Source: Bartonella rattaustraliani AUST/NH4
GTDB lineage: Bacteria > Pseudomonadota > Alphaproteobacteria > Rhizobiales > Rhizobiaceae
Assembly (NCBI RefSeq): GCF_000312565.1
Contig: NZ_CALW02000045.1
Coordinates: forward strand, 1-64,000
Direction: 5' to 3'
Length of the DNA: 64,000 bases
This document shows positions 1 to 8,763 of this stretch, piece by piece; within the stretch, counting starts at the first letter, position 1, and every line of letters begins with the position of its first letter. A program made the position numbers and the translations under genes. The notes under the pieces are model-generated. The model had not been told where the DNA came from, ran no database searches, and saw nothing but the letters and a program-made list of their open reading frames with translations.

Positions 1-272
1 TAGAATTTTTTCGATAAAGAGAGGTTTTGACCATAAGCATTTTCAAAACATGCTTGTGTATCAACAAGACCAATGTTTTTAAGAGCTTTGATGATCTGTT
101 CAAAAGAGCAGCCAGCATGACAATGAAATAATAATTGACCATTATAACCATAAGTAAGAGCTAAACTAGGAGTGCTATCATCATGAGCAGGGCAATGGGC
201 AAGTCCATAATGCCCATGCCAGACACCATGCAAGGCACGTGTTATGCCCGCAGCATGTGTATAAGAATACAT
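1..272 (-). CDS. phage/satellite DNA primase, N-terminal part (cut by window edge)
   Basis: The minus-strand reading frame opens with ATG at 272 and is still open at base 1, giving about 90 residues. It holds a CPAH motif followed about 26 residues later by CHAGC, the zinc-ribbon pattern of CHC2-type phage primases and P4-type primase-helicases; the context around it (GLAHCPAHDDSTPSL, QLLFHCHAGC) is typical of that family. The protein would prime replication of the element. It lies just downstream, on the same strand, of the AlpA and integrase genes, an int-alpA-primase order typical of satellites and integrative islands. The catalytic Toprim or helicase part would lie outside the window. Confidence 0.75.
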   Translation of the reverse strand, partial: MYSYTHAAGITRALHGVWHGHYGLAHCPAHDDSTPSLALTYGYNGQLLFHCHAGCSFEQIIKALKNIGLVDTQACFENAYGQNLSLSKKF

Positions 273-372
273 TTTTTTATCCTATGATCTTGCGTCACAG
301 GACGGATTTTGCTATTCATAATTTGATAAGTAATGAAGAGCCTTGTCCGTCCTTACGTGACAAGGTTTTCTT

Positions 373-573
373 TTATGCAGCGTTGTTGCTACGGTTGTTT
401 TTTGCTTTCTCAATCACACCGTGAAGATCAGATTGTAACCAACGCGACAAAAAACCAAACTTTAAGGGTTTTGGTAAAACACCGTTTGTCACATGACGGC
501 GGAATGTTGAAACACTCATATGGAGCAATTTTGCACTTTCACGGTCTGTGAGAAGAGTATCATTTTCGGTCAT
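373..573 (-). CDS. AlpA-family excisionase/regulator
   Basis: This is a 66-residue helix-turn-helix protein. The segment LLTDRESAKLLHMSVSTFRRHV followed by a basic wing (LPKPLKFG, SRWLQSDL) is the AlpA/MerR-like winged helix used by excisionases and by activators of P4-type satellites. An AAAGGA Shine-Dalgarno lies 6 nt before the ATG. It sits between the integrase (upstream on this strand) and the primase, as expected for a directionality factor or a switch gene of the element. A second AlpA-like gene is at the other end of the phage region (24097-24300). Confidence 0.75.
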   Translation of the reverse strand: MTENDTLLTDRESAKLLHMSVSTFRRHVTNGVLPKPLKFGFLSRWLQSDLHGVIEKAKNNRSNNAA

Positions 574-759
574 TTAAAAATCCTTTCAGAACACAAATTG
601 TAAACAAATCATAACCACTTATTAACCATATTTCTGCAGGATTGAAAAGTAATATTATCTATAAAAAACAGTCTTTTATCATGTATTTTTAAAATTGAAT
701 CTTGATGATTCTTAATGATACAATATGAGAAAATAGAGAGAAAAAGTTATCCACAGATT

Positions 760-778
760 ATGGGGTAAAATACCCCAT
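760..778 (-). terminator. stem-loop just downstream of the integrase gene
   Basis: Arms of 8 bp (ATGGGGTA/TACCCCAT) enclose an AAA loop, 3 nt beyond the integrase stop codon. The same hairpin, with one base changed, follows the integrase remnant at 56239-56257, so it belongs to the integrase unit. There is no T-run, so terminator function is likely but not certain. Confidence 0.5.
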
Positions 779-781
779 CTC

Positions 782-1948
782 TTAAGTTTGACCGGTGACA
801 TAAGCAGCCCATTTATCCATATAAACACGGCGCTGTTCTAAATAGTCAGTGCGACGATAGGCACGCTCTACTTTACCCCCGACCGTATGACTTAGAATGG
901 TTTCAGCGACCTCATAGGGAGCATCGGTTGTTTCAGCGAGCCAATTGCGTAAACTAGAGCGAAAACCATGGGGGCAGGCTTTAAGACCAATTTTTCTCAT
1001 ATATTTTGCCATACATTTATCACTAAGGGGACCTCGACCGGTTGCAGAGAAAAAGAAATCATTGCGAGAAAGCAGGCGCGCTTGTTTCAAAATTTCTAAT
1101 GCCTCTGTTGATAAAGGGACGCGAAACTCTGTTGTAGCATCCCGCTTTCCTTTCATATTCTCAGCAGGGATTGTCCATATATCTCCATCAACTTGATCTT
1201 TATGCATACGACACAAAGGATTGGTACGAACACCTGTCAGAATAAGCAAACGCAAAGCCAGTTGTGTGAGGGTTGTTGTTTGGCAAAGTGTTTGATAAAA
1301 AGCCGGCACATCTTTCCAATCCATAGCTGGAAAGTTTTGCGTTTTATGGCGTTGTTTCCCTAAAAGAGCGCGTGCTTTGGCTGTGACTTGTAAATCAACA
1401 TCCAAACCCAAAGCAGCCGCATGTTTGAGACAAAGATTAAGACGAATGAGTGCTTTCTCTGCTGTTCCTGCTTTTGTATGCCATATGGGGGCAAGCGTAT
1501 TGCGTATCTCTGTTTGTGTAATCTCTGAAATGGGAAGACAGCCTAATTTGGGGAGTACATGAAGTTTTAAGGGTAGAAACCAGTTCCCATTTTTCCCATC
1601 TCCTTTTAATTCAGCTTTACGACTTTCAAAAGTCTCTAAAGCAATGTCTTTGAGATAATGAAGATTGCTTATTGCTTCACGCTTTTGTTTATTGCGTTCT
1701 TTAATAGGGTCACGCCCCTCACGTAAAACAGAGCGCCACCCAGTTGCCAATTCACGGGCTTGTTTTAAAGAGACATCTCTTAAGGCACCCAAGCCCATTT
1801 CACGACGGCGCCCATGAATGGTATAACGATAAATCCATTGAGCACCACCATCTTCACGCTTATGAAGGAGCAAGCCGGCACCATCATTATATTTGCCAGC
1901 CCCTAATGTTGCGACAGTCCTTGCATTAAGACGGTTCATAAGAGCCAT
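782..1948 (-). CDS. int: P4-type tyrosine integrase
   Basis: The 388-residue protein has an N-terminal DUF4102-like arm-binding domain (the region around GLLLHKREDGGAQWIYRY, residues about 15-80), a core-binding domain, and a C-terminal catalytic domain. Visible active-site elements are the Arg box (LTGVRTNPL), the HGFR box (HxxR), LSHTVGG, and the Tyr in ERAYRRTDY. It would carry out site-specific integration and excision. I chose the start at MALMNRL because AAAGGAC lies 5 nt upstream; an in-frame ATG 12 codons earlier lacks a ribosome site. This is the only intact copy in the window. Degraded copies of this gene and its 5' flank occur at 26.2, 39.8-41.2, 48.6 and 56.2-57.7 kb. Confidence 0.9.
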   Translation of the reverse strand: MALMNRLNARTVATLGAGKYNDGAGLLLHKREDGGAQWIYRYTIHGRRREMGLGALRDVSLKQARELATGWRSVLREGRDPIKERNKQKREAISNLHYLKDIALETFESRKAELKGDGKNGNWFLPLKLHVLPKLGCLPISEITQTEIRNTLAPIWHTKAGTAEKALIRLNLCLKHAAALGLDVDLQVTAKARALLGKQRHKTQNFPAMDWKDVPAFYQTLCQTTTLTQLALRLLILTGVRTNPLCRMHKDQVDGDIWTIPAENMKGKRDATTEFRVPLSTEALEILKQARLLSRNDFFFSATGRGPLSDKCMAKYMRKIGLKACPHGFRSSLRNWLAETTDAPYEVAETILSHTVGGKVERAYRRTDYLEQRRVYMDKWAAYVTGQT

Positions 1949-2105
1949 TTTTAGTCCTTTCTTATACAAATTTAATCCACACACTCATCCCACTTGTGAG
2001 GTGCAAGTGAGTAGTTTTGATTGATTCAACATAAACAGGTTTGGAATGAGAGAATCTTACGTTATTCGAGACTCTCATTCAACATACAAAACAGTGAATT
2101 ATCAT

Positions 2106-2122
2106 TATAAATCAATATCTTG
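2106..2122. repeat. boundary motif of the integrase unit, copy 1
   Basis: The sequence TATAAATCAATATCTTG lies about 160 nt upstream of the integrase start. Near-identical 17-mers end the homology at each integrase remnant: 26830-26846, 41220-41236, 48881-48897, 57659-57675, and inverted at 40244-40260. It may be an attachment core or the end of the mobilised unit (inference). Confidence 0.5.
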
Positions 2123-2199
2123 CAGTGCAGATGACGGGTTGCCCAAAGGTGTTGCGCACATCTTGAATCATTTTATTAAGCAACCCGTGCCATCGCATG

Positions 2200-3276
2200 T
2201 TATTTCCCTCCACTTACCGCTTTAAAGAGCATTTCAGGACGCGTGCAAATATAAAGCGGATAGCTGTATACCTCCGGTTTTACCCATGCATTACGGTCGT
2301 TATCAACGATCAACATGGTGTAGAGCGGTTTTCCAACCGTGTTGGCAAAATCCAAACTTTCTCCCGGTGCAAAGGTTTTTTGAAACACACCAGGGGCGTC
2401 CATGGGAAAGAATTGACATTCATCAGGTTTAATACCTATGGCGCGCTTTGTTCCAGCCTTCGCACTCACATTATAGTTGTGAATACTCCGGTAATTAATG
2501 AAAGTGATGCCCGCAAAGTCAAAACTACCAAAGCTCCCCGAACCAATAGTGCTTGGTGTTGCAATACCTCCGGCACTATTCAACGTTTGTGCAAGAGCTG
2601 TGTTGAGATAAGTCTCACGAATTGTTTTATGGTTTTTTAATTTGGAGAAAAATTCATTTCCACAAAGCCCAATAATGCGTGAACGATCAGAAAACGCTCC
2701 CTTTGAAACTTCAATCATTTTCATAATGACTTGATCAACATGGTCCGCAACATTGGTTGTCTCATTATTTAATTTAAAGTCAATCGGCTTTGGTGGTGCG
2801 ATTTCCCATTCCTTGTACCAATCGACAATGACAGAGCCATCGGCATCAAGTACTACCCCTTGAACAGCGCCAAGTTGCATGTTTTCCCATGTCAATTCGA
2901 TTTCAGAAATCAGTTTCTTTTGTTTTCTGGCAATATATTTCATTGCCGTCTCGAGTTGATCTTCTGTCCCAAATTCACGCCGGTTCTGGATTTCTTCTGA
3001 TTTCACCGTGTCACTTTTGGCAATCCGTGTTGTTTTGAAAAACCGAAGATTACGCCTCTCTCTGTCACCTTCTGCCAAGGGGGCGCCACGTTCACTGGTT
3101 TGAATCAAGGACAATGTATTGTCACGTCTTTCAATATCAACCACTGTGGTGCTTGTTTCCACTTCCTCAAAAAGATCAAGAGAACTAATAAGACCCGGTT
3201 GAAACTCATAGTTTTCAATCGCTTTCATCATGGTCGTGGCTGAGAAAGCATCATGTTTAAAAAAATTCATATCCAT
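2200..3276 (-). CDS. major capsid protein, lambda gpE family
   Basis: The 358-residue protein matches the phage capsid E family by overall length and by recognisable blocks: an N-terminal acidic-hydrophobic stretch with TSTTVVDIERRD, a central helix-rich part (IARKQKKLISEIE), RIIGLCGNEFF, and a C-terminal CTRPEML segment. It forms the icosahedral shell. It follows the decoration protein gene after 12 bases, as lambda E follows D. No FI/FII-type head-completion gene or tail gene follows; the integrase is next, so the morphogenesis operon stops here. Confidence 0.85.
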   Translation of the reverse strand: MDMNFFKHDAFSATTMMKAIENYEFQPGLISSLDLFEEVETSTTVVDIERRDNTLSLIQTSERGAPLAEGDRERRNLRFFKTTRIAKSDTVKSEEIQNRREFGTEDQLETAMKYIARKQKKLISEIELTWENMQLGAVQGVVLDADGSVIVDWYKEWEIAPPKPIDFKLNNETTNVADHVDQVIMKMIEVSKGAFSDRSRIIGLCGNEFFSKLKNHKTIRETYLNTALAQTLNSAGGIATPSTIGSGSFGSFDFAGITFINYRSIHNYNVSAKAGTKRAIGIKPDECQFFPMDAPGVFQKTFAPGESLDFANTVGKPLYTMLIVDNDRNAWVKPEVYSYPLYICTRPEMLFKAVSGGK

Positions 3277-3288
3277 GTGCGCATTCTC

Positions 3289-3657
3289 CTATCGCAATAG
3301 AATGTTGTTATGGTTTTCGAGAGACTGAATGGCAGCATTTTTTTGCTCGTCCGTAATGGCATCTGGCCATAGCAGTTCAGAAGCCTTTACAGTGCATAAG
3401 CGTGCTGTCATCACGGCCCGTTGATCGGCTTGAGAGGCATCAACAGTGGCAAAAGAAATTCCAGCAGGGATTTGACTCCCATCTGATGCTGCTGGATTAA
3501 GGGGGGTATATTTTTGTGATGCTGTAATTTTTCCCATGACAGTTCCAGCTTCAATGAATGCTCCTGATGCAAAAACCACTTCTTCGTTTGACATATCCGG
3601 ATCGTAGGGTCCAAGATAAGCGCCATTGCGGATGTCTTCATAAAAAATTTGACTCAT
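3289..3657 (-). CDS. head decoration protein D
   Basis: The 122-residue protein resembles lambda gpD-type decoration proteins: FASGAFIEAGTVMG near the middle, then IPAGISFATVDAS and a cluster of AVMTARLCTVKASEL. Such proteins bind at capsid threefold axes and stabilise the DNA-filled head. The chosen start (MSQIFYED) has GGAAGGG 6 nt upstream; an earlier in-frame ATG nine codons back lies inside the neighbouring gene. Its ATG overlaps the stop of the acidic gene before it by 4 nt, which suggests translational coupling. Confidence 0.8.
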   Translation of the reverse strand: MSQIFYEDIRNGAYLGPYDPDMSNEEVVFASGAFIEAGTVMGKITASQKYTPLNPAASDGSQIPAGISFATVDASQADQRAVMTARLCTVKASELLWPDAITDEQKNAAIQSLENHNNILLR

Positions 3658-4100
3658 TTTATTCCCTTCCAAATTGTTTCCCATTTTGTATGAATTTTTC
3701 CCTTGCTCGTCCCATCACCATGGGGAGCAATAGGAGATAGTTTCAAAGAGGTGCTTCTGGATACGGCAGTGTCTAAAACAATCTTTTTTGCTTTTTCTAA
3801 GCTCATGCCGTTTTTAATTGCTTGTGCGGCATTAAAAGAAACACCCAAACTTTGGGCTTGTTTTTCAAGGGCTGTTAACGCCCCAGCACGTCTTCTTTCT
3901 TTTGCAAGGATAGCCCTTACATCTTCGTCCTTTTCTTCGTTGTCTTCGTCTTCTTCATCTTCTTGGTCTTGGTCGTCAAAGACTTCGGTGTTTGTATCCA
4001 TGTCGGTATCGGCTTCTTCTTCTTTTTCTTCATCTTCATTGATGATTTCGATGATCTTTTCATCTTCATTTTCTTCAATTCGATATCTTGTGCGTGCCAT
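3654..4100 (-). CDS. very acidic protein, possible capsid scaffold (Nu3-like)
   Basis: The protein has 148 residues. Residues about 8-65 are almost only Glu and Asp (EDEEKEEEAD, DDQDQEDEEDED), then a mixed helix (ILAKERRRAGALTALEKQAQSLGVSF) and a basic tail. AAGGAC lies 8 nt before the ATG. The first 184 nt overlap the 3' end of the protease gene in another frame. Lambda encodes its scaffold Nu3 within the 3' part of protease gene C, so position, acidity and helical character suggest a scaffold, but in lambda the two share a frame and here they do not. The function is inference. The alternating GAA/GAT/AAG repeats make this stretch prone to slippage. Confidence 0.6.
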   Translation of the reverse strand: MARTRYRIEENEDEKIIEIINEDEEKEEEADTDMDTNTEVFDDQDQEDEEDEDNEEKDEDVRAILAKERRRAGALTALEKQAQSLGVSFNAAQAIKNGMSLEKAKKIVLDTAVSRSTSLKLSPIAPHGDGTSKGKIHTKWETIWKGIK

Positions 4101-4996
4101 ATATTTTGTCCTTCTTTTGCTGTTGACATTGGGGGTGATGAAAGGGAAGCCTCTAGGGCTTCCAAGGCTTGTGCGAGGGTGCCCTGCGCATCCGCTAATC
4201 CAAGCTCTATGCCTTGAGACCCAATAAAAGTTTCTGCTTTTGTTTCACGAATTGCAGTAGCGCTCATGGATCTGCTTTGCGCTACCAAATCGACAAACAT
4301 GTCATAGAGCAGCGCGCAATCTGCTTGCATTTTTTGAAAAGCCCTCTCTGCTAAAGGCTCGTGAGGATTGCCATGAACTTTGTGATCGCCTTCAAAAACA
4401 AACGTCCATTTATATCCGCTTTTTTCATCAGCGCCTGATTGATCAAGATGCGCACAAACCACACCAATGGAGCCCACAACCCCTGTGCGTGCGACCCAGA
4501 TTTGAGAGGCAGAACAAGCAATGGCATAAGCCGATGAGCATGCAAATTCATTCGCATGTGCCCAAAGAGGTTTGTTGTGTTGTTTTGAAAGTGCTTTAAA
4601 CTCTTCAACAAGGTCAAACACTCCACCGGCTTCTCCACCACCACTGTCAATATCAAGCAAGACAGCATGAACATCAGGTTGTTGAATAGCTTCACGAAAA
4701 GAGGCGCTTAAACCCTCATAAGACGTTAAGCCTGAGAGTGCACCAAGCCACGCACTGCGGCGTACAAGCGTGCCGTGAACGGGTATTATGGCAACATTGT
4801 TTTGTACCACATAGGCTTCAACTGGTCTTAAAGCCGTAGCATCATCTTGTGATAAGGCTTTAACTGGAAACTTTTCCCCTGCAAAAAGGCGCGGTGCAAG
4901 AGCATTAAGGATGATATCAAGCTTTGTGGAGGCAAGCATGTGTGGAACCCCAAAAAGCCGTGATGCCAAAAACGGCATATCAAGATTATTCACCAT
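3917..4996 (-). CDS. prohead protease, S49/ClpP-like (lambda gpC family)
   Basis: The 359-residue protein has a signal-peptide-peptidase-type S49 fold. The catalytic Ser lies in NEFACSSAYAIA, preceded by the DIDSGGGEAGG loop (residues about 130) and followed by ARTGVVGSIGV with the GSIG motif. It would process the portal and scaffold during head maturation. I start it at MVNNLDMPF (4996), which overlaps the portal stop by 11 nt; the reading frame extends upstream, but only inside the portal gene. The last about 60 residues are a poly-Lys tail (KKMKMKRSSK) read from the DNA that encodes the acidic protein in the other frame, so this end is probably not a conserved part of the protease. Confidence 0.85.
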   Translation of the reverse strand: MVNNLDMPFLASRLFGVPHMLASTKLDIILNALAPRLFAGEKFPVKALSQDDATALRPVEAYVVQNNVAIIPVHGTLVRRSAWLGALSGLTSYEGLSASFREAIQQPDVHAVLLDIDSGGGEAGGVFDLVEEFKALSKQHNKPLWAHANEFACSSAYAIACSASQIWVARTGVVGSIGVVCAHLDQSGADEKSGYKWTFVFEGDHKVHGNPHEPLAERAFQKMQADCALLYDMFVDLVAQSRSMSATAIRETKAETFIGSQGIELGLADAQGTLAQALEALEASLSSPPMSTAKEGQNIWHAQDIELKKMKMKRSSKSSMKMKKKKKKPIPTWIQTPKSLTTKTKKMKKTKTTKKRTKM

Positions 4997-6553
4997 TTTT
5001 GTGTGCCTCGCTGCCTTGGTTGCTTTCATAACTCTCAGAAGAGTCTGAATCTTCATCATCAATCGCTTGATTTTCACCAGAAGGCGCTGCCATATCCGTG
5101 TCAAAAGATAAGCCGCGTGCACGAGCATCTGTGTGCTCTTCCTCAAGTTCGGCATGAATGCTGTCGATATCAAAGCCGCGCTCGGCTAGTGCCATGCGTC
5201 GTGTTTTCAAACCTGTACGGATTTCTTCTTTTTCTGCCGAAATATCTTTATTGGGATCAATCATTTCAAGCGGGGGCGCAAAGCTTTCACATTGAAGCCA
5301 TGGCAAGGGATTTTCTTCCCATCCGGATAAGTGAACGCGTCCAGAAAGTACGGACATTTCAACAAAACGCTCCCACACAATGCGGTTAAACTGAAAGGCA
5401 ATGATATGTTCACGCCATTGTTTGACATGCCGTCTAAACTGAATGATAGAGGTTCGCACATTGGAGAAGTTCCCCCGCGTAACATCCCCTGTCACAACGG
5501 CATAAGGCATATTGAGAGCAGAACAAATTTTTAAAATATTACGATACTGAAAAGCCTCATAAGAACCACTAACTTCAACAGGATTTGAGAATGTAATTTG
5601 TTTTTCGCCATCGACCACGTTAACCGAGCCAGGGTAAATTGGATGCTCTTCGGGGACCTCTTCAATCTTCTTTTCCACCTTCTGTTCAATTTTCGTTTTT
5701 TCACGATTGTCCTCTAACTCTGCCTCATGAGATTCCTTCCCTGTAATAAACACTGCAAAAAGAGCCGCTGTTTTTTTCGTTCAAGTTCTGCATCATCATA
5801 GGATTCGAGTTGAAAGATTTTTGTCATACAGCGCGTTATTTTTGGAGAACCGCGCAATTGTCCGGCAATCCTGCGCTCTTTGATATGAATGACCATTTCA
5901 GTAGGCACACGTATGCGTTCTTGACTTTCAAAGACTGTGTTGAAAGGGCAATCATCATAGGGGTGATGTTTCCAGAAATGATAAGCAACGCGCTTACCAC
6001 TGGCATCGAATTCAATTCCCATACGAATGTAATTGCCTTCAATCTCAGCAGGTCCATTGTAAGTAAGGTCCAGCATTTCAGTGGGATAAACTTGCAACTG
6101 AAGAGGCACACCAGAGCGCCCATAAAGGTCAACATAATGCAATCTTACAAAGCATTCGCCGGTTAAAAAGACCTCTCGTGCAATGGTTGCTTGCAGACCA
6201 TAAAAGCTGGCATCTTCATCGTAGTCTGCTTCATCAACCCATTGCCACCATAAGTTTAAAAGCTTTTTCTTTTCTTCTTGGAAGCCTTCAATGCGAGGAT
6301 AAGGTTTAATCCCATCACTAACCGCCGCTGATACCCATTCCTCCGTTGCAGCCCCATAAAGAGATTCATTGTCATAAAGCCATCTTGAACGAGCAACAAT
6401 GGTATCACCACATTCTTCAATCGCTTTATTGATATGTTTTTTTGCAGGGGCAAAACCACTCATACGGCGGCTTTTGCTTGCCGCTTCAAAATGGGGATTG
6501 TGTTGACGAGAAATTTTAAAAAAGCCTGTGAGTTTATTGAAAAATCCAGCCAT
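4986..6553 (-). pseudogene. portal protein, lambda gpB family, split by a one-base frameshift
   Basis: Two frames make one portal gene. The 5' part (6553 to about 5770) has KSRRMSGF, a conserved portal block with WVSAAVSDGIKPYP and VFLTGECFVRLH, and QRIRVPTEMVIHI. The 3' part (about 5770 to 4986) begins with FAVFITGKESHE and continues through NMPYAVVTGDVTRGNFSN and an acidic C-terminus. The switch falls in a run of seven A residues (minus strand, near 5771-5777); eight A would give the uninterrupted protein of about 522 residues (RKKTAALFAVFITG). In the upstream frame the run reads A AAA AAA, a possible -1 slippery heptamer, so recoding or transcript slippage could rescue it. Otherwise it is inactive or a sequencing error. 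The 5' end overlaps the gpW stop. Confidence 0.85.
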
Positions 6554-6801
6554 TAATAGCCTCGTGAGATATTAAAATAGAACATGCGTGAACCTTTGCG
6601 CCCTTCAAGGTCCGCTATTTGCGTATTGATCATTTCAAGAGCTCTGCGCAGTTCCTCAACAGAGCGGTTGCTGACTTGCTTATCGCCATGGCGTACCGAT
6701 TGTGCTCCCGAATAAAGAGCCTCTTCAATTTGTTCACGCCGCCTTTTTAAACTTTCCAGTCTGTCAATTTTGCTGTTTACTTGGTTCAAGTCTGTACGCA
6801 T
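6553..6801 (-). CDS. gpW-like head-tail joining protein
   Basis: This small protein of 82 residues has the gpW pattern: a coiled-coil start (IDRLESLKRRREQIEEAL), then SVRHGDKQVSNRSVEELRRAL and a second helix. gpW-type proteins occupy the portal vertex after packaging and prepare it for tail attachment. It lies between the large terminase and the portal, the same place as lambda W, with overlapping or nearly touching ends, so translation is probably coupled. Confidence 0.8.
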   Translation of the reverse strand: MRTDLNQVNSKIDRLESLKRRREQIEEALYSGAQSVRHGDKQVSNRSVEELRRALEMINTQIADLEGRKGSRMFYFNISRGY

Positions 6802-6804
6802 AAA

Positions 6805-8733
6805 TTACCTCCAATCCCCTCGCATATAAGGATTTATCATTGTTCTGAATGGCTTCTTTTTAGGCTGTGCTGTCTGAGATCTTCTTGGAGAAGGAGAGGG
6901 CACATGTTCTGATATTGGCTGCTCTAAAGCGCCTTCAATTTTAAGTTTTTCCAAACGCTCTTCTAAGATATCGACTTCTCGGTTAAGGTTTATTCCTGCC
7001 GAAATCAGACCTTGTAAAGCAGCATAAGCATAGACCCTACAATCCAAGGCTTCGTTTCTTGCCTTTTCACTTTTTTGCCATTCGATACGCTTGAAGCCTT
7101 TAAAATATTTGATGACTTTTCTTTCAGCGGTTAGCTGGTCAAAATATTCCAGGTCAAGGCTTTTGTGAAAGTGTGTTGCACCAGCTCCCGTTGCTTCAGG
7201 ACCCGATTTTTTAAACCGTGCTGTAATGATATCTTTCGCGGCATCAACCCCAACAATATAAAGATTAATCTGTCCTTTATTGTTTCTGCTTGGTCGGCGT
7301 GGCCATACCGCACGCCATCCCGCCTGTCCTTTAATACCCCAGATACGCCGCCCCTCACGCGGGCGTACATAATTATAAACTGCCTGTGTATGTCCACCAC
7401 CGGTATCAATGCAAGCTGCTGTTATCTTGATACCCTCTTTATAGCCTGAATGCGGCCAGCGTTTTGCAAGATATTCATCCAATTGGTCCCACACTTCAAA
7501 AGAAGAGGGATCACCAAGGATCACTTGATAATCAATATGCCAACTTTCTTCTCCACGCCCCCACCCCACCACTTCAAGTTCTAAACGGTCATTTTGTACA
7601 TCAATGCCTGCTGTCAACACGACGGCTTGTTCTGGTGCTAAAGGATACTCTTCGCGTTTTGCATAGAGACTGTCTGGATCAATAACTTCGCCTGTTCTGT
7701 CCTCCCATGGCTCTCCAAGCACTGTATTGACAAAAGGCTGTAGAAGAGCTGGATCATCCTTAGCATTTAAAAACTCTCTTGCACATTCCCCCCACGTTAG
7801 CCAAGGAGAATAAAGTGCCGAAATATGATAAGAGCGCAAATTGGGTCTGCTTGTCTCACTGGTGGGGACCCAGCATGCGCCTCTTTCTTCACACATGAGA
7901 TCTGTTTTTCGGTGCTCGGCATGTTCATGACCACAATGCGCACAAACAAAAACAGCTTTTTCGGGAGCCCCTTTCGGCCATTTGATTTGTGACCAAACAA
8001 TCGGCTGTAGTGTACCACATGCATCACAAGGTACGTTGTAATATCGCTGGTCTCCTAGCACAAAATCCTTTGCAATACGGCTTGTGTCACGGTGGGTGGG
8101 TGTGGACAATTTAAAGATCTTTCGTTGTACAAAGGTTGAGGTACGCTTTTCCGCAATCATCACCGGATCACCTTCGTTATCGACACTGAGAGGATAACCA
8201 TCCACTTCATCGAGGATCAGATAACGAATAGGCATAGAACGCAAACCAGCTGCACTGTTTGCTCCTGTAAGCATTAACGCTCCACCATCAAATTCTTTCG
8301 AAAACATGGTATTACCACTGTCACGTGCTCGCGCTGGAGCTATGCGTTCACTTAAAACTGGACTTGCCATAATCATGGGATCAAGCCGCGTCTTTGAAAG
8401 CTTTTTGGCTGTCTCAACCGTGGGCATGACATAAAGAGCAAGTCCTGGACTATAATGAATAGCATAACCGCAGAAATTCAATCCCGCTTCAGACATGCCA
8501 ACCTGCGCTCCTTTCATGACAATGGTTGTTTCAATAGGCACGTAAGAGGAAAGGTTATCCATGATTTCGCGCAAATAGGGGGTCCGCTTTGTTTTCCACA
8601 ATCCAGGTTCAGCACTGGCTACCGTGCTAAGGTATCTATTTTTGTCCGCCCATTGGGAAACCGTATACGGTGGGTCCGGTTGTCTTGCATCATTGGCATG
8701 GGCGAAAAATTCTGTAACAGTATTCTCATCCAT
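6805..8733 (-). CDS. terminase large subunit, lambda gpA family
   Basis: The 642-residue packaging motor has an N-terminal ATPase with a Walker-A-like loop (MKGAQVGMSEAG, residues about 75-87) and Walker B (YLILDEVDGYP). Two CxxC pairs form a zinc ribbon (CDACGTLQP and CAHCGHEH, residues about 235-265). The C-terminal nuclease part includes LTAGIDVQNDRLELEVVGWG and ACIDTGGGHTQAVYNYV. It cuts concatemers and pumps DNA into the prohead with the small subunit encoded just upstream. The length is usual for the GpA family and no lesion is seen. Confidence 0.92.
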   Translation of the reverse strand: MDENTVTEFFAHANDARQPDPPYTVSQWADKNRYLSTVASAEPGLWKTKRTPYLREIMDNLSSYVPIETTIVMKGAQVGMSEAGLNFCGYAIHYSPGLALYVMPTVETAKKLSKTRLDPMIMASPVLSERIAPARARDSGNTMFSKEFDGGALMLTGANSAAGLRSMPIRYLILDEVDGYPLSVDNEGDPVMIAEKRTSTFVQRKIFKLSTPTHRDTSRIAKDFVLGDQRYYNVPCDACGTLQPIVWSQIKWPKGAPEKAVFVCAHCGHEHAEHRKTDLMCEERGACWVPTSETSRPNLRSYHISALYSPWLTWGECAREFLNAKDDPALLQPFVNTVLGEPWEDRTGEVIDPDSLYAKREEYPLAPEQAVVLTAGIDVQNDRLELEVVGWGRGEESWHIDYQVILGDPSSFEVWDQLDEYLAKRWPHSGYKEGIKITAACIDTGGGHTQAVYNYVRPREGRRIWGIKGQAGWRAVWPRRPSRNNKGQINLYIVGVDAAKDIITARFKKSGPEATGAGATHFHKSLDLEYFDQLTAERKVIKYFKGFKRIEWQKSEKARNEALDCRVYAYAALQGLISAGINLNREVDILEERLEKLKIEGALEQPISEHVPSPSPRRSQTAQPKKKPFRTMINPYMRGDWR

Positions 8734-8763
8734 TATTCATTCTTTGCTCGTCCCAAAACTCTC

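Noticed and set aside
2197-2640. 147-codon plus-strand frame
   Set aside because: It is antisense to the capsid gene, has no ribosome site and no family resemblance.
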